Shown: positions 14,491-22,950, counted from the first letter of the stretch. The stretch is DNA of 31,116 nt from DATMQA01 sp035566895 (GCA_035566895.1 DATMQA010000001.1:1-31116); one strand, 5' to 3'. A program made the numbers and translations. The notes: generated by a model from the sequence alone, not told the origin.

Positions 14491-14525
14491 GTTCTCCTCT
14501 CATTGCCAACGGTGTGCGCAGCCAC

Positions 14526-14546
14526 GCCGGGCCTCTGACGCCCGGC
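14526..14546. terminator. GC-rich hairpin between two minus-strand genes
   Basis: GCCGGGC (14526-14532) and GCCCGGC (14540-14546) form a perfect 7-bp stem with loop CTCTGAC. It lies 36 bases upstream of the gene starting at 14490 and downstream of the Gp27-like gene ending at 14803. There is no T-run, so a Rho-independent terminator is not proven. Confidence 0.3.
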
Positions 14547-14614
14547 AGGCAAAGGGACGCTCTCCCGGCGCTGGCTGGCGCGATTTGTTCGGCGACGACT
14601 CGTCCATATCTCGC

Positions 14615-14707
14615 TCACTTGACTCTACGCGAGGACCGGTAGCGCAACAATGCTAAGACAGCGGAAAATACTGCGCCGAACACCATCGCGAGCCTCCATA
14701 AAAGCAT
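14615..14707 (-). CDS. Candidate 30-residue single-helix membrane miniprotein
   Basis: From ATG 14707 the frame reads MLLWRLAMVFGAVFSAVLALL and ends in a basic tail (RYRSSRRVK) and TGA. This is the classic profile of a tiny membrane protein. The frame is open back to about 14769 (QVNDEVIRQGDPRFRNW before the Met) but has no upstream start codon, and no ribosome binding site is evident. It could equally be a remnant of a longer gene. Apart from this and the hairpin at 14526, I see nothing else in 14491-14802. Confidence 0.25.
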   Translation of the reverse strand: MLLWRLAMVFGAVFSAVLALLRYRSSRRVK

Positions 14708-14802
14708 CCAATTGCGAAATCTCGGATCGCCCTGGCGTATAACCTCATCGTTGACTTGAAATCCTTCGCATTCATATCACGTTACACGGAAAGATAACCC
14801 GC

Positions 14803-15219
14803 CTAGGCTCGTCGAGCGAGGTTCTGCAAACGGTGCCAGGCAGGAGAATCCTGGTCCAAGATAGCGGAGATGGAGAAAAGGGTGTGACCGAGCTGGTTGA
14901 GGCGGCGGTGGGATGGATCGGCTCGCACCACGTCCGCCGGCTTTTCCCGCAAGGTGGCTTCGTTGGCGGCCATGCCCTGTTTGACACGATACCAGCGCAG
15001 GAACTGGGAGACGGCGGAGAGGGAGGTTTTGAGGTCCTGACCCGCAAGCCATTGGACCGTTTGGGAGAGGGAATGGGTGCGGGCGAACTCGGCGGTTTGG
15101 GCCTGGCGCTCGTCAGGGAGGTTTTTGAGCCTGGCATCAGAGCGGGGCTTCATGAGATCGGAGACAGCAGGGCCGGAATCGTAGAATCGGAACCCGGGAG
15201 GTCGAGGAATAGTGTTCAT
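14803..15219 (-). CDS. Orphan phage Gp27/DUF3486-like helix-turn-helix protein
   Basis: 138 residues from ATG 15219. After a proline-rich start (MNTIPRPPGFRFYDSG) comes a block resembling the Mu-like Gp27/DUF3486 small-terminase family: LPDERQAQTAEFARTHSLSQ, then TVQWLAGQDLKTSLSAVSQFLRWY. In that family this block forms a DNA-binding HTH ('S.SAV.RF'). The rest is helical (HRRLNQLGHTLFSISAIL). No phage head, terminase or integrase gene lies nearby, so it is an isolated copy. I have an impression that similar single genes recur in this bacterial group; this needs a search. No Shine-Dalgarno precedes the ATG. Confidence 0.6.
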   Translation of the reverse strand: MNTIPRPPGFRFYDSGPAVSDLMKPRSDARLKNLPDERQAQTAEFARTHSLSQTVQWLAGQDLKTSLSAVSQFLRWYRVKQGMAANEATLREKPADVVRADPSHRRLNQLGHTLFSISAILDQDSPAWHRLQNLARRA

Positions 15220-15327
15220 AAGCAAGAGGAGAATAGTGAGGATTAGTGATGGAGCGGTGAAGCGTTAAGGCGTTCGACGCTGAGGTGGTGCCGTGCGGTG
15301 GAAAAAAAATTTATTATCTTACAAGAG

Positions 15328-15363
15328 CCTGCAAGAGACTGCAGGAGTGTTAAATAGTGTTAA
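15328..15363. promoter_or_regulatory. Palindrome and helical-turn direct repeats upstream of the Gp27-like gene
   Basis: CCTGCA (15328-15333) and TGCAGG (15340-15345) are a perfect inverted repeat around AGAGAC. AGTGTTAA occurs at 15346-15353 and again at 15356-15363, exactly 10 bases apart. An AT-rich run lies at 15301-15320. Together they look like regulator sites or a replication/recombination site for the gene starting at 15219. This is the only ordered structure I see in 15220-15876 apart from the short frame at 15470-15649. Confidence 0.35.
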
Positions 15364-15469
15364 TATGCAGGGAAAAGGCGCTCACCGGGCGACTGGTTTT
15401 TGCGCGATGGTTGTTTTCTCATTTTTAATATGCTCGGGGGCCGGTCGCGCTCGGCGACACAGCTCTCCA

Positions 15470-15649
15470 CTATATATGGCGCGACCAACCTTGTCTGACG
15501 GCGGACAAGTGTTTTTTGATGGCGCTGATCCTGGCTTCCGACTCCTCGTGCAGAGCAGCGGCCTTCGTCAGCGCATCCGCAGCGTGGCGAAACGAACGAC
15601 TTGCCTTGTGCTTCTTCGTGTGCCAGCCCTTCGGAAAGCTTCGTCGGAC
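15470..15649 (-). pseudogene. Possible remnant coding frame without a start codon
   Basis: A 59-codon frame opens after a TAA at 15650-15652 and ends at TAG 15470-15472. It reads like real protein: FPKGWHTKKHKASRSFRHA, then a helical ADALTKAAALHEESEARIS ending in GWSRHI. There is no ATG or GTG start, and the frame has no counterpart on either side. It may be the tail of a decayed gene; I do not recognise the family. The rest of 15220-15876 holds no supported gene. Confidence 0.25.
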
Positions 15650-15876
15650 TTACCCGAACAGCCGCCACCCAGAATCAGCGTCAAATGCCAGTTGCTCGAC
15701 TAAAGAGAGGCCGCAGTCCGCTTCGGGCCTGTCGTGAAGACTTTCGGGCGAGATGCGCCAAAAATCAGGGCTTTCTGCAAACTGCCTGGCGAGTTGCGAA
15801 AGTCAGGCTAAAGAGGCCGGAAATCTGAGCCTCCTCACGTCGGCTGCTACGGAGAATGATTTTTGAAGCGCGCTGC

Positions 15877-16932
15877 TCAGCAAATCCTTGGCAGTTGCTC
15901 GCCGCTGGCCATATCCAAAATCCGCTGGGCGCCGATGGTGCTTTTCAAGAGCACTTTCGGAGCCGGTTGCTCGCCAACGTTTCCGATGCGGCACGCACCG
16001 GCGCCCGTGGGATGCGCCCGCAGGATCGCCAGGGCCCGCTCGGCCTCTCCCTCGGGCAAAAAGAGAGCGAACCGGCCCTCGCAGGCAACGTGGAAAGGGT
16101 CCAACCCAAGAATCTCGCAGGCGGCGCGAACATCTTCGCGAACCGGGATGAGCTTTTCTTCGACCAGCAGCGTGCGCTGGGCCGCCTCGGCGATTTCGTT
16201 GAGGACACTGGTCAGGCCGCCGCGCGTCAGGTCGCGCAGACAATGGACCTGAACCCCGGCGCCCAATAGTTCCAGCACGAGGCCGGCCAAAGGGGCGGAA
16301 TCGCTTTCAATGGCGCTCTCGAATTCGAGGCCCTCGCGCACGGCCATGATGGCCATTCCGTGCCGGCCAACGTCGCCGCTGACCAGGATGGCATCGCCCG
16401 GCCGGACGCTCTGGGGCGCAATCTTGAGGGAATGCTCGACCATGCCGACACCGGCGGTGTTGACGAACAGGCCGTCGCCCTTGCCTTTATCGACCACTTT
16501 GGTGTCGCCGGCAATGATTTCCACGCGTGAATTTTGCGCCGCCTGTTGCATCGAGGAGACGATTTTCCACAACGTGTCCATGGGGAGCCCCTCCTCGATA
16601 ATGAATGCGGCGCTGAGGTAGAGGGGCCGGGCGCCGGCCATCGCCAGGTCATTGACGGTGCCGTGGACGGCGAGCGAGCCGAGGTCGCCGCCGGGGAAAA
16701 AGAGCGGCCGGACGACATACGAATCCGTGGTGAATGCCAGGCGTTGTCCGCCGATCTCAAAGACGGCGGCATCGTGTTGTGAGTCAGGCAGGGAATTGCG
16801 GAAAGCCGGCAGGAACATTTTGCCGATGAGCTGGTGCATCAGTTTGCCGCCGCCGCCATGGGCCAGGAGGACCTGGGGATAATTCTGGATTGGGAAGGGG
16901 CAGGAGAGCGTGAAGTCGGAAGGGGCGGACAT
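15877..16932 (-). CDS. hypE: HypE, hydrogenase maturation carbamoyl dehydratase
   Basis: 351 residues. It starts with the ATP-binding LLAHGGGGKLMHQL and contains FTTDSYVVRPLFFPGGDLG, AGDTKVV and VGRHGMAIM, then the C-terminal AIRS-like domain. It ends exactly in PRIC: the terminal cysteine is the residue that carries the thiocarboxamide, which HypE dehydrates to a thiocyanate using ATP. The cyanide is then passed to the HypC-HypD iron complex for [NiFe]-hydrogenase. It is the last gene of hypCDE. The 168-base gap to hypD contains a small GCGGC/GCCGC palindrome and an AT-rich TTAA-containing run, so it may have its own promoter. Confidence 0.98.
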   Translation of the reverse strand: MSAPSDFTLSCPFPIQNYPQVLLAHGGGGKLMHQLIGKMFLPAFRNSLPDSQHDAAVFEIGGQRLAFTTDSYVVRPLFFPGGDLGSLAVHGTVNDLAMAGARPLYLSAAFIIEEGLPMDTLWKIVSSMQQAAQNSRVEIIAGDTKVVDKGKGDGLFVNTAGVGMVEHSLKIAPQSVRPGDAILVSGDVGRHGMAIMAVREGLEFESAIESDSAPLAGLVLELLGAGVQVHCLRDLTRGGLTSVLNEIAEAAQRTLLVEEKLIPVREDVRAACEILGLDPFHVACEGRFALFLPEGEAERALAILRAHPTGAGACRIGNVGEQPAPKVLLKSTIGAQRILDMASGEQLPRIC

Positions 16933-17100
16933 GGTCAGAAAGGGAGAAAGGCGATTGGTGAACGCGGCGGAGCCGCAACCAAAGAGTTAAATAGGTTAAA
17001 AAGGATAGATAAGTTAAATGGGGGGAGACGCGACTTGTGACGATCGCCTAAGGATTCGAACAAGCTCAGAAAATCCTGAACGTGCACGAAAGATATACGA

Positions 17101-18201
17101 TCAAACATGTTCGACCTCCGGACGCCGGTAACGGTAATAGGCGGCGCAGGCGCCTTCGGAGGAGACCATGGTTGCGCCGAGCGGATGCTCGGGGGTGCAG
17201 CGGGTGCCAAACGCCGGACATTCGTGCGGCTTGATTTGGCCCTGTAAAACCAGCCCGCTGAGACATTCCGAGGATTCGTCCACCCGCAGCTCGGCGACGC
17301 CGAACCGGCGCTCGGCATCGAAGGCGGCGTAGGCATCGCTCAGGCCCAACCCGCTTTGCTGAATCTCCCCAACACCCCGCCATTTGCGAGGGATTACGCG
17401 GAAGACTTCCCGGATGAGCTGCTGGGCCGGCTGGTTGCCTTCCCGGCGCACGGCGCGGGTGTATTGGTTCTCGACTTCGGCCCGTCCGCTCTCGAGTTGC
17501 TCCAGGCACATCAGCACCCCTTGCAGAATATCCACCGGCTCAAATCCGGTCACGACGATCGGCACCTTGTCCTTGGCGGCGATCGGCAGGTACTCTTCGT
17601 AGCCCATGACCGTGCACACATGGCCCGCGGCGAGGAATCCCTGCACCTGGCACTGGGGCGAGCTCAGAATGGCCTCCATCGCCGGAGGCACCAGCACGTG
17701 CGAGACGAGGAGCGAAAAATTCTTGAGCCCGGTTTTGGCGGCCTGGTAAACCGCCATGGCCGTCGCCGGCGCGGTGGTTTCGAAACCGACGCCGAAAAAC
17801 ACGATTTCCTTCGAGGGCTGCTGCACGGCCAGCTTCACGGCATCGAGCGGCGAATAGACGATGCGCACGTCACCACCGCGCGCTTTGACCGACAGCAAAT
17901 CGGTGGAGCTGCCCGGGACGCGGAGCATGTCGCCGAAGGAGCAGAAGATGACTTCGGGCCGGGCGGCGATTTCGAGGGCTTTATCAATCAATTCGAGTGG
18001 TGTCACGCACACCGGGCAGCCTGGCCCATGAATGAGGGTGACTTGTTTGGGCAGCAGTTCGTCGAGTCCGAACTTCACGATGGCATGGGTCTGGCCGCCG
18101 CAGACTTCCATGAGGTTCCAGGGCCGGGTGGTGACATGGGCGATTTCCTGCGCGTATTTCCGGGCGGCTCCCCCGTCGCGATATTCGTCGAGGTATTTCA
18201 T
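17101..18201 (-). CDS. hypD: HypD, hydrogenase Fe-cyanide scaffold protein
   Basis: 366 residues, full length. Conserved motifs include EVCGGQTHAI (Cys34), HGPGCPVCVTP (Cys62, Cys65) and FCSFGDMLRVPGS. Near the C-terminus are ECPAFGTRC and SSEGACAAYY, which carry the [4Fe-4S] cluster cysteines. HypD holds the iron with HypC while two cyanides and one CO are attached. It follows hypC after 46 bases and precedes hypE. The long open frame on the opposite strand across this gene is a high-GC shadow. Confidence 0.98.
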   Translation of the reverse strand: MKYLDEYRDGGAARKYAQEIAHVTTRPWNLMEVCGGQTHAIVKFGLDELLPKQVTLIHGPGCPVCVTPLELIDKALEIAARPEVIFCSFGDMLRVPGSSTDLLSVKARGGDVRIVYSPLDAVKLAVQQPSKEIVFFGVGFETTAPATAMAVYQAAKTGLKNFSLLVSHVLVPPAMEAILSSPQCQVQGFLAAGHVCTVMGYEEYLPIAAKDKVPIVVTGFEPVDILQGVLMCLEQLESGRAEVENQYTRAVRREGNQPAQQLIREVFRVIPRKWRGVGEIQQSGLGLSDAYAAFDAERRFGVAELRVDESSECLSGLVLQGQIKPHECPAFGTRCTPEHPLGATMVSSEGACAAYYRYRRPEVEHV

Positions 18202-18247
18202 TCAAGGGAAGTTGGCCGTAAAAAGGCACGAAAACGCACAATAGTCT

Positions 18248-18532
18248 CTAAATCCTTTTGCTGTTTTTTCGTGCCTTTTTTTGGCCGGTTTCTTCCAATT
18301 CGCTCAAATCCTCCATTTCACGCAGGTACTCAAAGACTTTGTTGGCCTCTGCTTCGTCGAGCCGGCTGATGGCGAAACCGACGTGGACGATCACGTAATC
18401 ACCGATGTTGGCTTCCGGGACATAAGCTAAGCTGGCTTCTTTCAGAATGCCGCCGAAATCCACTTTGCCCATCCGCAAGAGCGGGTCCTGGCCGCTGATG
18501 CTGGTGATTTTGCCTGGAATGGCTAAACACAT
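18248..18532 (-). CDS. hypC: HypC/HypG family hydrogenase maturation chaperone
   Basis: 94 residues from ATG 18532, giving MCLAIPGKI, in which Cys2 after Met is the essential metal-binding residue of the family. The OB-fold body follows (KVDFGGILKEASLAYVPE, GDYVIVHVGFAISRLDE), then a charged C-terminal tail ending in lysines. The Met at 18541 adds three residues ahead of the conserved MCLA and is rejected because Cys must follow the initiator. HypC carries the Fe(CN)2CO group from HypD to the hydrogenase large subunit. No hypA, hypB, hypF or hydrogenase gene is visible in the window. Confidence 0.97.
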   Translation of the reverse strand: MCLAIPGKITSISGQDPLLRMGKVDFGGILKEASLAYVPEANIGDYVIVHVGFAISRLDEAEANKVFEYLREMEDLSELEETGQKKARKNSKRI

Positions 18533-18641
18533 TGGAACCAAGCCTACACCCCGCGCGGCGACGGGGCAACGATCGGTTGGCGGCGCCCGAGCACTCGGCT
18601 GACCGCCGCGTGGAAGTGCCCGGTCCGCGTTTGAGTTAAAT

Positions 18642-18959
18642 TCAGACGGCGTGCAGCACGAAGTAGGGTTGACCTTGCCAGCCTGGGTTCAGGCCCGGAA
18701 ACAGCCAGGCGGCGCCCGAACTCTCGTGGCATTCGAAGTGGTACTGAAGCGGAAAAGGTGAATCCGTGTAGTCTGCTGGAAGAGAAGCGCGATAGACCTT
18801 GCCTTCGAGCGCCATTTCCTCCACCTGCCAGGTTTCGCCCTGGTTCACGTGGCGCAAGCGCAAACGCAGGGAGCTCACCTTGGCGGTGGCGGCATAGGCA
18901 GCGGCCCAGACAACCAAGTTCGCGGCAGTAGGGACTTGGAGTGTCCCGCTTTCACCTGA
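18642..18959 (-). pseudogene. Out-of-frame C-terminal domain fragment following the glycosidase-like gene
   Basis: The frame opens immediately after a TGA at 18960-18962 and overlaps the last bases of the preceding gene (stop 18952-18954) in another frame. It reads SGTLQVPTAANLVVWAA, then SSLRLRLRHVNQGETWQVEE, then ASLPADYTDSPFPLQYHFE and ends GQPYFVLHAV. This is a convincing beta-rich domain, but there is no good start; the only option is TTG 18917 inside the domain, with no ribosome binding site. Such a domain normally ends exported glycoside-hydrolase-like proteins, from my recollection. The simplest reading is a frameshift that split it from the 762-residue protein. 18542-18641 holds nothing. 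Confidence 0.6.
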
Positions 18960-21240
18960 TCACCGCCACCTCATGGTCCAACACTGATTTCACTTCAAAA
19001 CCGGCCCAGCCCGCCTTGATGTTGTTCGCTCTTTTCCCACCCGCCACTAGAAACTGCGTCATCCGTCCGCGGACATCGTGGGGAAGTTTGACCCGGACGC
19101 GCAGCGGGCCGACGGGAATCAATTCGTCAACCGGCGCGCGCCAGGTTCCGGCGCTGGTCAGATTGACCAGGTGCAGGATGAGACGCCCCGGCTGCCTATA
19201 AAAATGGCAGTCTATCAGCCCCGGCCCTTCAACCATCAAAGGAAAAGTGTCGCGGGCACACCAGCGCACGAGGTTGGCCAGCAGGTCACCCTGATCGGGG
19301 AGGTTATCCCGCGCAAAGCGCCGGTCGAGGTCAGCGGGCAGAAACGCCGCTCGGCCGGTCCCGTTGCCGCGGTCGTTAAGAATCAATCCGGGAATGTCCG
19401 TGCGCGGTTGGCGCATCCACGAGCTTTCGGGCGGGTAGGCCGGGAACGATGGGACAAAGGTGAGCGCCACTCGCGCATTTGCCTCTACCTTTAGCGCCTC
19501 CAGCGTCCCGCCGAAAGGCAGGAGGTCCGTTTCCTCAAAGCCCCGCAAGACTGCCTCACCCGCTCCGCCGGAACTCTCGACGGCTCGGTCCAATCGCAAA
19601 TAAGTGTGCTGCGTTTCGCTGGCCCACCTGCGCCGGGCCGAATCGTGGAGCCCCACACGTTTCTGGTCCACATGAGCGCCGAACAGCTCGGCCAACGCGA
19701 AATCGGGCCGGGGCTCGCCCCATTCATTGGCGAGGCTGCTTTCGCCCGTCGCCAGCAACCCGCCGCCGCCCTCGACGAACCGGCGCACCACCGCGATTTG
19801 TGCGTCGGTCATGGCAACGAAGTTGGGCAGAATCAGCAACGAAAAGTTCGCCATGTCTCGCTCGAGATGGTCCGCGTGAACCGGCAGATAAGGAATGCGG
19901 GCACGGATGAGGGCTTGCGTGATGCCGCGCCACGGTTGCTCGACCCGCGACTCGGCGTCGTCGCGCCCATAGAAATCGGTGTTTTGCTGGGACCAGACCA
20001 CGCCCACCGACGCCACCGGTTGGCGGTTCACGAGGAATTCTTCATGCGCCTGGTGCCAGCGGTTGATCGGCTCGACCGTGCGAAACGCCCGCCGGTCCTC
20101 CTGGACCGCGCCCACATGATGCCACCAGGGTTGAATCCCGCCGGCAAACCCTTCGAGCATCCACATCCGGGCCTCGGCCGCCGGTTTGGCGCTCAGGCGA
20201 AAACCTGGCCGGCCGGCCTGGTAGAGCGCCATGCTTTCAGGAATGAGTTTCTCCCAGCCGAGCAGGCCATGAATGAGCTTGCCCGTCTCCCCGTTGTTTT
20301 GAAAGCCGCTGGCGTCGCTGCGGGCCTGGTGATCCAGCAGGATGATTTCGGCGCGAGCGCAAATCTCTTTGTAATCGCGGAAGCTCTGCGCCTGGCCCGC
20401 GACCGAACCGCTGTTCATCCCCACCCAAATGCAGTCCGGGCCGCCCGCCTCGCGGGTGATGCGATTATTCAGGTCCCAAACATCGAGCCGGCACTTGTAA
20501 CTCCATTGAATCCACTGCCGGTAAGCCGGGTCATCCCAATTGCTGGCCCGCGGCAACGCCTGGCCGGTTTCAGCGCGGAACTTGCGCGTGCAGTTCTCGC
20601 AATAACAAAAACCGTTGCGCCCCAACCCGCTCCAACTGTTGTCCGTGAAGCCTTCGGGGTGGTAGCGCGCGACGATTTCGCGAAGCACGTCAGGAATGTA
20701 CTCCCGAAAGTACGGTCCGTTTACGCAACTGGTGTAGAGCTCGCCGCTGCGATGAGGCCTCCCGGATGCGTCCACGGCAAACCAGTCCGGGTGGGCGCGG
20801 TAGAATTCCTCGCTGGCGCGGCTGGAATCCATTCGGGCCAGGACCGCCAGCCCTTGCTGCCGCGCGGCCTGAACCAGCTCGCCGAATAAATCCCGCTCAC
20901 CAAGGAATTGCGCGCGGCGATGCAGCGGAAACCGGCTGGGATAATACGCGACGATCCCGCCGGCGTTGACAATGATGCCTTGCACTTGCGTCCGCTGCCA
21001 ATACTCCCGCCACCAGCCGATATCGTAACGAGTCGGATCGAGCTCCGTGATATTAGTCTGACCCCAGCGCAGGACGTGCCGATACCACGGCGCCTTTGCC
21101 GCCCGGCGGGCATCGCTGTTCTTAGCCGCGCTGCCGGCCAACGCGCCCAACTCGGCACCTGCAACAGTCGCGCTTGCCAGCGCGAGCTGCTTCAGAAAAA
21201 CCCGGCGAGTCGCGCCAACTTGGGGTTTATCGGTCTCCAT
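18952..21240 (-). CDS. Tat-exported glycoside-hydrolase-like protein (GHL6-type TIM barrel with beta-galactosidase-like trimerisation domain)
   Basis: 762 residues. A twin-arginine signal (TRRVFLKQLALA, Arg12-Arg13) is followed by Ala-rich hydrophobic sequence. The TIM-barrel part has WYRHVLRWGQTNITELDP, GIIVNAGGIVAYYPS, LAVLARMDSSRASEEFY and EGFTDNSWSGLGRNGFCYCENC. The last resembles the GHL6/alpha-amylase-like barrels in which an acidic residue after strand 4 is catalytic. A Rossmann-like trimerisation domain follows from about residue 420 (SVGVVWSQQNTDFYG, LLILPNFVAMTDAQIAVVRRFVEGGGGLLATG). A small beta domain ends the protein. It is probably periplasmic and acts on glycans. The catalytic residues are inferred, not shown. 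ATG 21240 fits the Tat signal. Confidence 0.85.
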   Translation of the reverse strand: METDKPQVGATRRVFLKQLALASATVAGAELGALAGSAAKNSDARRAAKAPWYRHVLRWGQTNITELDPTRYDIGWWREYWQRTQVQGIIVNAGGIVAYYPSRFPLHRRAQFLGERDLFGELVQAARQQGLAVLARMDSSRASEEFYRAHPDWFAVDASGRPHRSGELYTSCVNGPYFREYIPDVLREIVARYHPEGFTDNSWSGLGRNGFCYCENCTRKFRAETGQALPRASNWDDPAYRQWIQWSYKCRLDVWDLNNRITREAGGPDCIWVGMNSGSVAGQAQSFRDYKEICARAEIILLDHQARSDASGFQNNGETGKLIHGLLGWEKLIPESMALYQAGRPGFRLSAKPAAEARMWMLEGFAGGIQPWWHHVGAVQEDRRAFRTVEPINRWHQAHEEFLVNRQPVASVGVVWSQQNTDFYGRDDAESRVEQPWRGITQALIRARIPYLPVHADHLERDMANFSLLILPNFVAMTDAQIAVVRRFVEGGGGLLATGESSLANEWGEPRPDFALAELFGAHVDQKRVGLHDSARRRWASETQHTYLRLDRAVESSGGAGEAVLRGFEETDLLPFGGTLEALKVEANARVALTFVPSFPAYPPESSWMRQPRTDIPGLILNDRGNGTGRAAFLPADLDRRFARDNLPDQGDLLANLVRWCARDTFPLMVEGPGLIDCHFYRQPGRLILHLVNLTSAGTWRAPVDELIPVGPLRVRVKLPHDVRGRMTQFLVAGGKRANNIKAGWAGFEVKSVLDHEVAVIR

Positions 21241-21285
21241 AAGTCACCTTCGGCGCCAGGAATTCACCACAGACTGACTGCGATT

Positions 21286-21321
21286 CTCCCTCTCCCCAGG
21301 GAGAGGGCAGGGGTGAGGGGG
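21286..21321. repeat. Hairpin repeat of the CTCTCCC/GGGAGAG type (copy 1)
   Basis: CTCCCTCTCCCCAGGGAGAG begins a palindromic block followed by GGCAGGGGTGAGGGGG. It lies in the 161-base gap between the two glycosidase-like genes. Another copy, in reverse orientation, is at 24866-24901. These are dispersed GC-rich intergenic hairpins of the REP/ERIC kind. Confidence 0.55.
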
Positions 21322-21401
21322 AACGGGGCTTCGGAAAACTGCAAATCGCCGCCTCGCAATCGCTCTTCAAACTGCATTGCTTACGAAAAGTTTCAGAGCC
21401 G

Positions 21402-22904
21402 TTATTTCGCACTCTCCCGCACTGCTTTTCCCGCCGCTGCCAGGTTGGCCAGCTTCATCTCCGAATATTTCCGGGACAGAACGACTCCCTGCGCACCGGC
21501 CTTCAGCGCCGCGCCGGTCGCCGCATAAACATCATCCGGCGTTGTCTTCTTGTCGTTGGCGCCGGTGGGAATGTCGATGTCGATGCCCGGATAAATCCGG
21601 CATTTACCCTGAACATCGGCCAGCGCGCGCTTCGTCTCGCGCAACACGTAGTCGGACGACAGCCCTTTAGCGGCAACCTCGTGGAACGGAGCCTCGCTCG
21701 GATAATCCAGCCACTCATTATGCAAGCGCATTAACTCGTCCTTGGGCACGTCGTGGAAAAGGCTGGACCCGACATTGTTGATGTATTCGGCGTAACGCGG
21801 GCCGCCGCAGTTGTTGTAGAGCACGATTTTCAAGTAATCGGCAACCTTGGCGAACTCGGCGTAATTCTGTTCGGCGCGGAAGAACGGGCTGAACGAGTTG
21901 GCATGCCAGATGTGAAAACCCACCTGCACCGACGGCCGGCTCTTCTTGGCCGCCTGGTAAACGTCCGTGTAAATCGCGTGCTTGCTGTCCGTCCAAAGCT
22001 TTTCCCAGGCGAGCAACTCAGGGTAATCGAGCAGGAGCCGCCAGAACTCGACAAAATAACCGTCGGTCGGCCGTTCGTTGGCGCGAGAGGCGCGAACGAA
22101 CTGGTTGAGTTTCTCGAAACCTTGCTTGGCCCGCTTAACGTCAATCCCGCGTTCTTTCGCCGCCTTTTGATGAAACTCGCAAAAGCAGGTGACGCGCGAA
22201 GCATCGCCCCGCCCGCCGTGCCGCGCGCTCAAGGCATTATTAAACGGCCCCTGCCGCTCCGAGCCCCACATCACTCCGTCAATCTCATAGGATTGGCAGT
22301 AATCTTCCGTCAGCCCGATCAGGAAGTTCCGGTAATCGGGGTGCAGCGGGCAGAGCGTGCCTGCGGGCCGGCCTTGCCAATCCACCTCGCGCAGTTTCTC
22401 AACGCCCGGGATATCGGCGCGAAAAGCATCTTCATACCACGCATAGACTTTCATCCCGCGCCGATGCGCCTTGGGTAGAACTTCGGCGATAATGTCCAGG
22501 TCGCCATGGTCGGGCGCCTTGGTCTGCTTGAGCGAAGTATGCGTATAGAACTTCGAGTGCGGCGTGGCGAAATTGCCGCCGTGGAAATTCAGATCATACT
22601 CCTGCTTGCCATGGTCGGGCAGCGGTTGGTTGGGAATCTGGCGCCCGGCAATCCCGCGACCGTAGGTGAACGTCGCCAGGTAAATGACATTGACGGCCCC
22701 GCGCTCCTGCATTAGGTCGAGCACTTGGTCGGTGCCTTCATCGACAAATGAAATCGCGCCGACCTGCAGGCCGATGTGTTTTGCGGACGGTTCGACCTGG
22801 GTGGCAGCAGGAAGCACGGACGGCCCGAGCGCAGCGGCCGCCAGGGCACAGGTGGAAGTTTTGAGGAATTCGCGACGGGTGAGTTCCGAGCCTTTGGCAT
22901 TCAT
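21402..22904 (-). CDS. Tat-exported glycosyl-hydrolase-like protein (GHL6-type)
   Basis: 500 residues from ATG 22904. An upstream start at 23072 would translate the repeat region and is rejected. A twin-arginine signal LTRREFLKTS (Arg10-Arg11) is followed by CALAAAALGPSVLPAA. The barrel has GLQVGAISFVDEGTDQVLDL, VIYLATFTYGRG, AHRRGMKVYAWYEDAF, LCPLHPDYRNFLIGLTEDY and YEIDGVMWGSERQGPFN, the pattern of GHL6-like and family-10-like exported hydrolases. In it, EIDGVMWGSE carries candidate acidic residues. Further blocks are VQVGFHIWHANSFSPFFR and CRIYPGIDIDIPTGA. The product is related in fold to the 762-residue protein, from which it is separated by 161 bases. Substrate unknown. Confidence 0.85.
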   Translation of the reverse strand: MNAKGSELTRREFLKTSTCALAAAALGPSVLPAATQVEPSAKHIGLQVGAISFVDEGTDQVLDLMQERGAVNVIYLATFTYGRGIAGRQIPNQPLPDHGKQEYDLNFHGGNFATPHSKFYTHTSLKQTKAPDHGDLDIIAEVLPKAHRRGMKVYAWYEDAFRADIPGVEKLREVDWQGRPAGTLCPLHPDYRNFLIGLTEDYCQSYEIDGVMWGSERQGPFNNALSARHGGRGDASRVTCFCEFHQKAAKERGIDVKRAKQGFEKLNQFVRASRANERPTDGYFVEFWRLLLDYPELLAWEKLWTDSKHAIYTDVYQAAKKSRPSVQVGFHIWHANSFSPFFRAEQNYAEFAKVADYLKIVLYNNCGGPRYAEYINNVGSSLFHDVPKDELMRLHNEWLDYPSEAPFHEVAAKGLSSDYVLRETKRALADVQGKCRIYPGIDIDIPTGANDKKTTPDDVYAATGAALKAGAQGVVLSRKYSEMKLANLAAAGKAVRESAK

Positions 22905-22950
22905 GCGCCAATTCTGCAAAGCCCCCGCCCGGGAGGCGAGCCGAAAGATC

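Noticed and set aside
14526..14546. An integron attC site
   Set aside because: Only a simple 7-bp stem; no R/L box pair and no integrase nearby.
17356..18369. A 337-codon open frame on the + strand across hypD
   Set aside because: It is antisense to an unambiguous hypD and hypC. The opposite frame stays open because of high third-position GC, and its translation is His/Gly/Arg-rich and resembles no protein.
19606..20889. A 427-codon open frame on the + strand across the 762-residue glycosidase-like gene
   Set aside because: Antisense shadow of a gene with a clear Tat signal and domains; its translation has no coherent motif.
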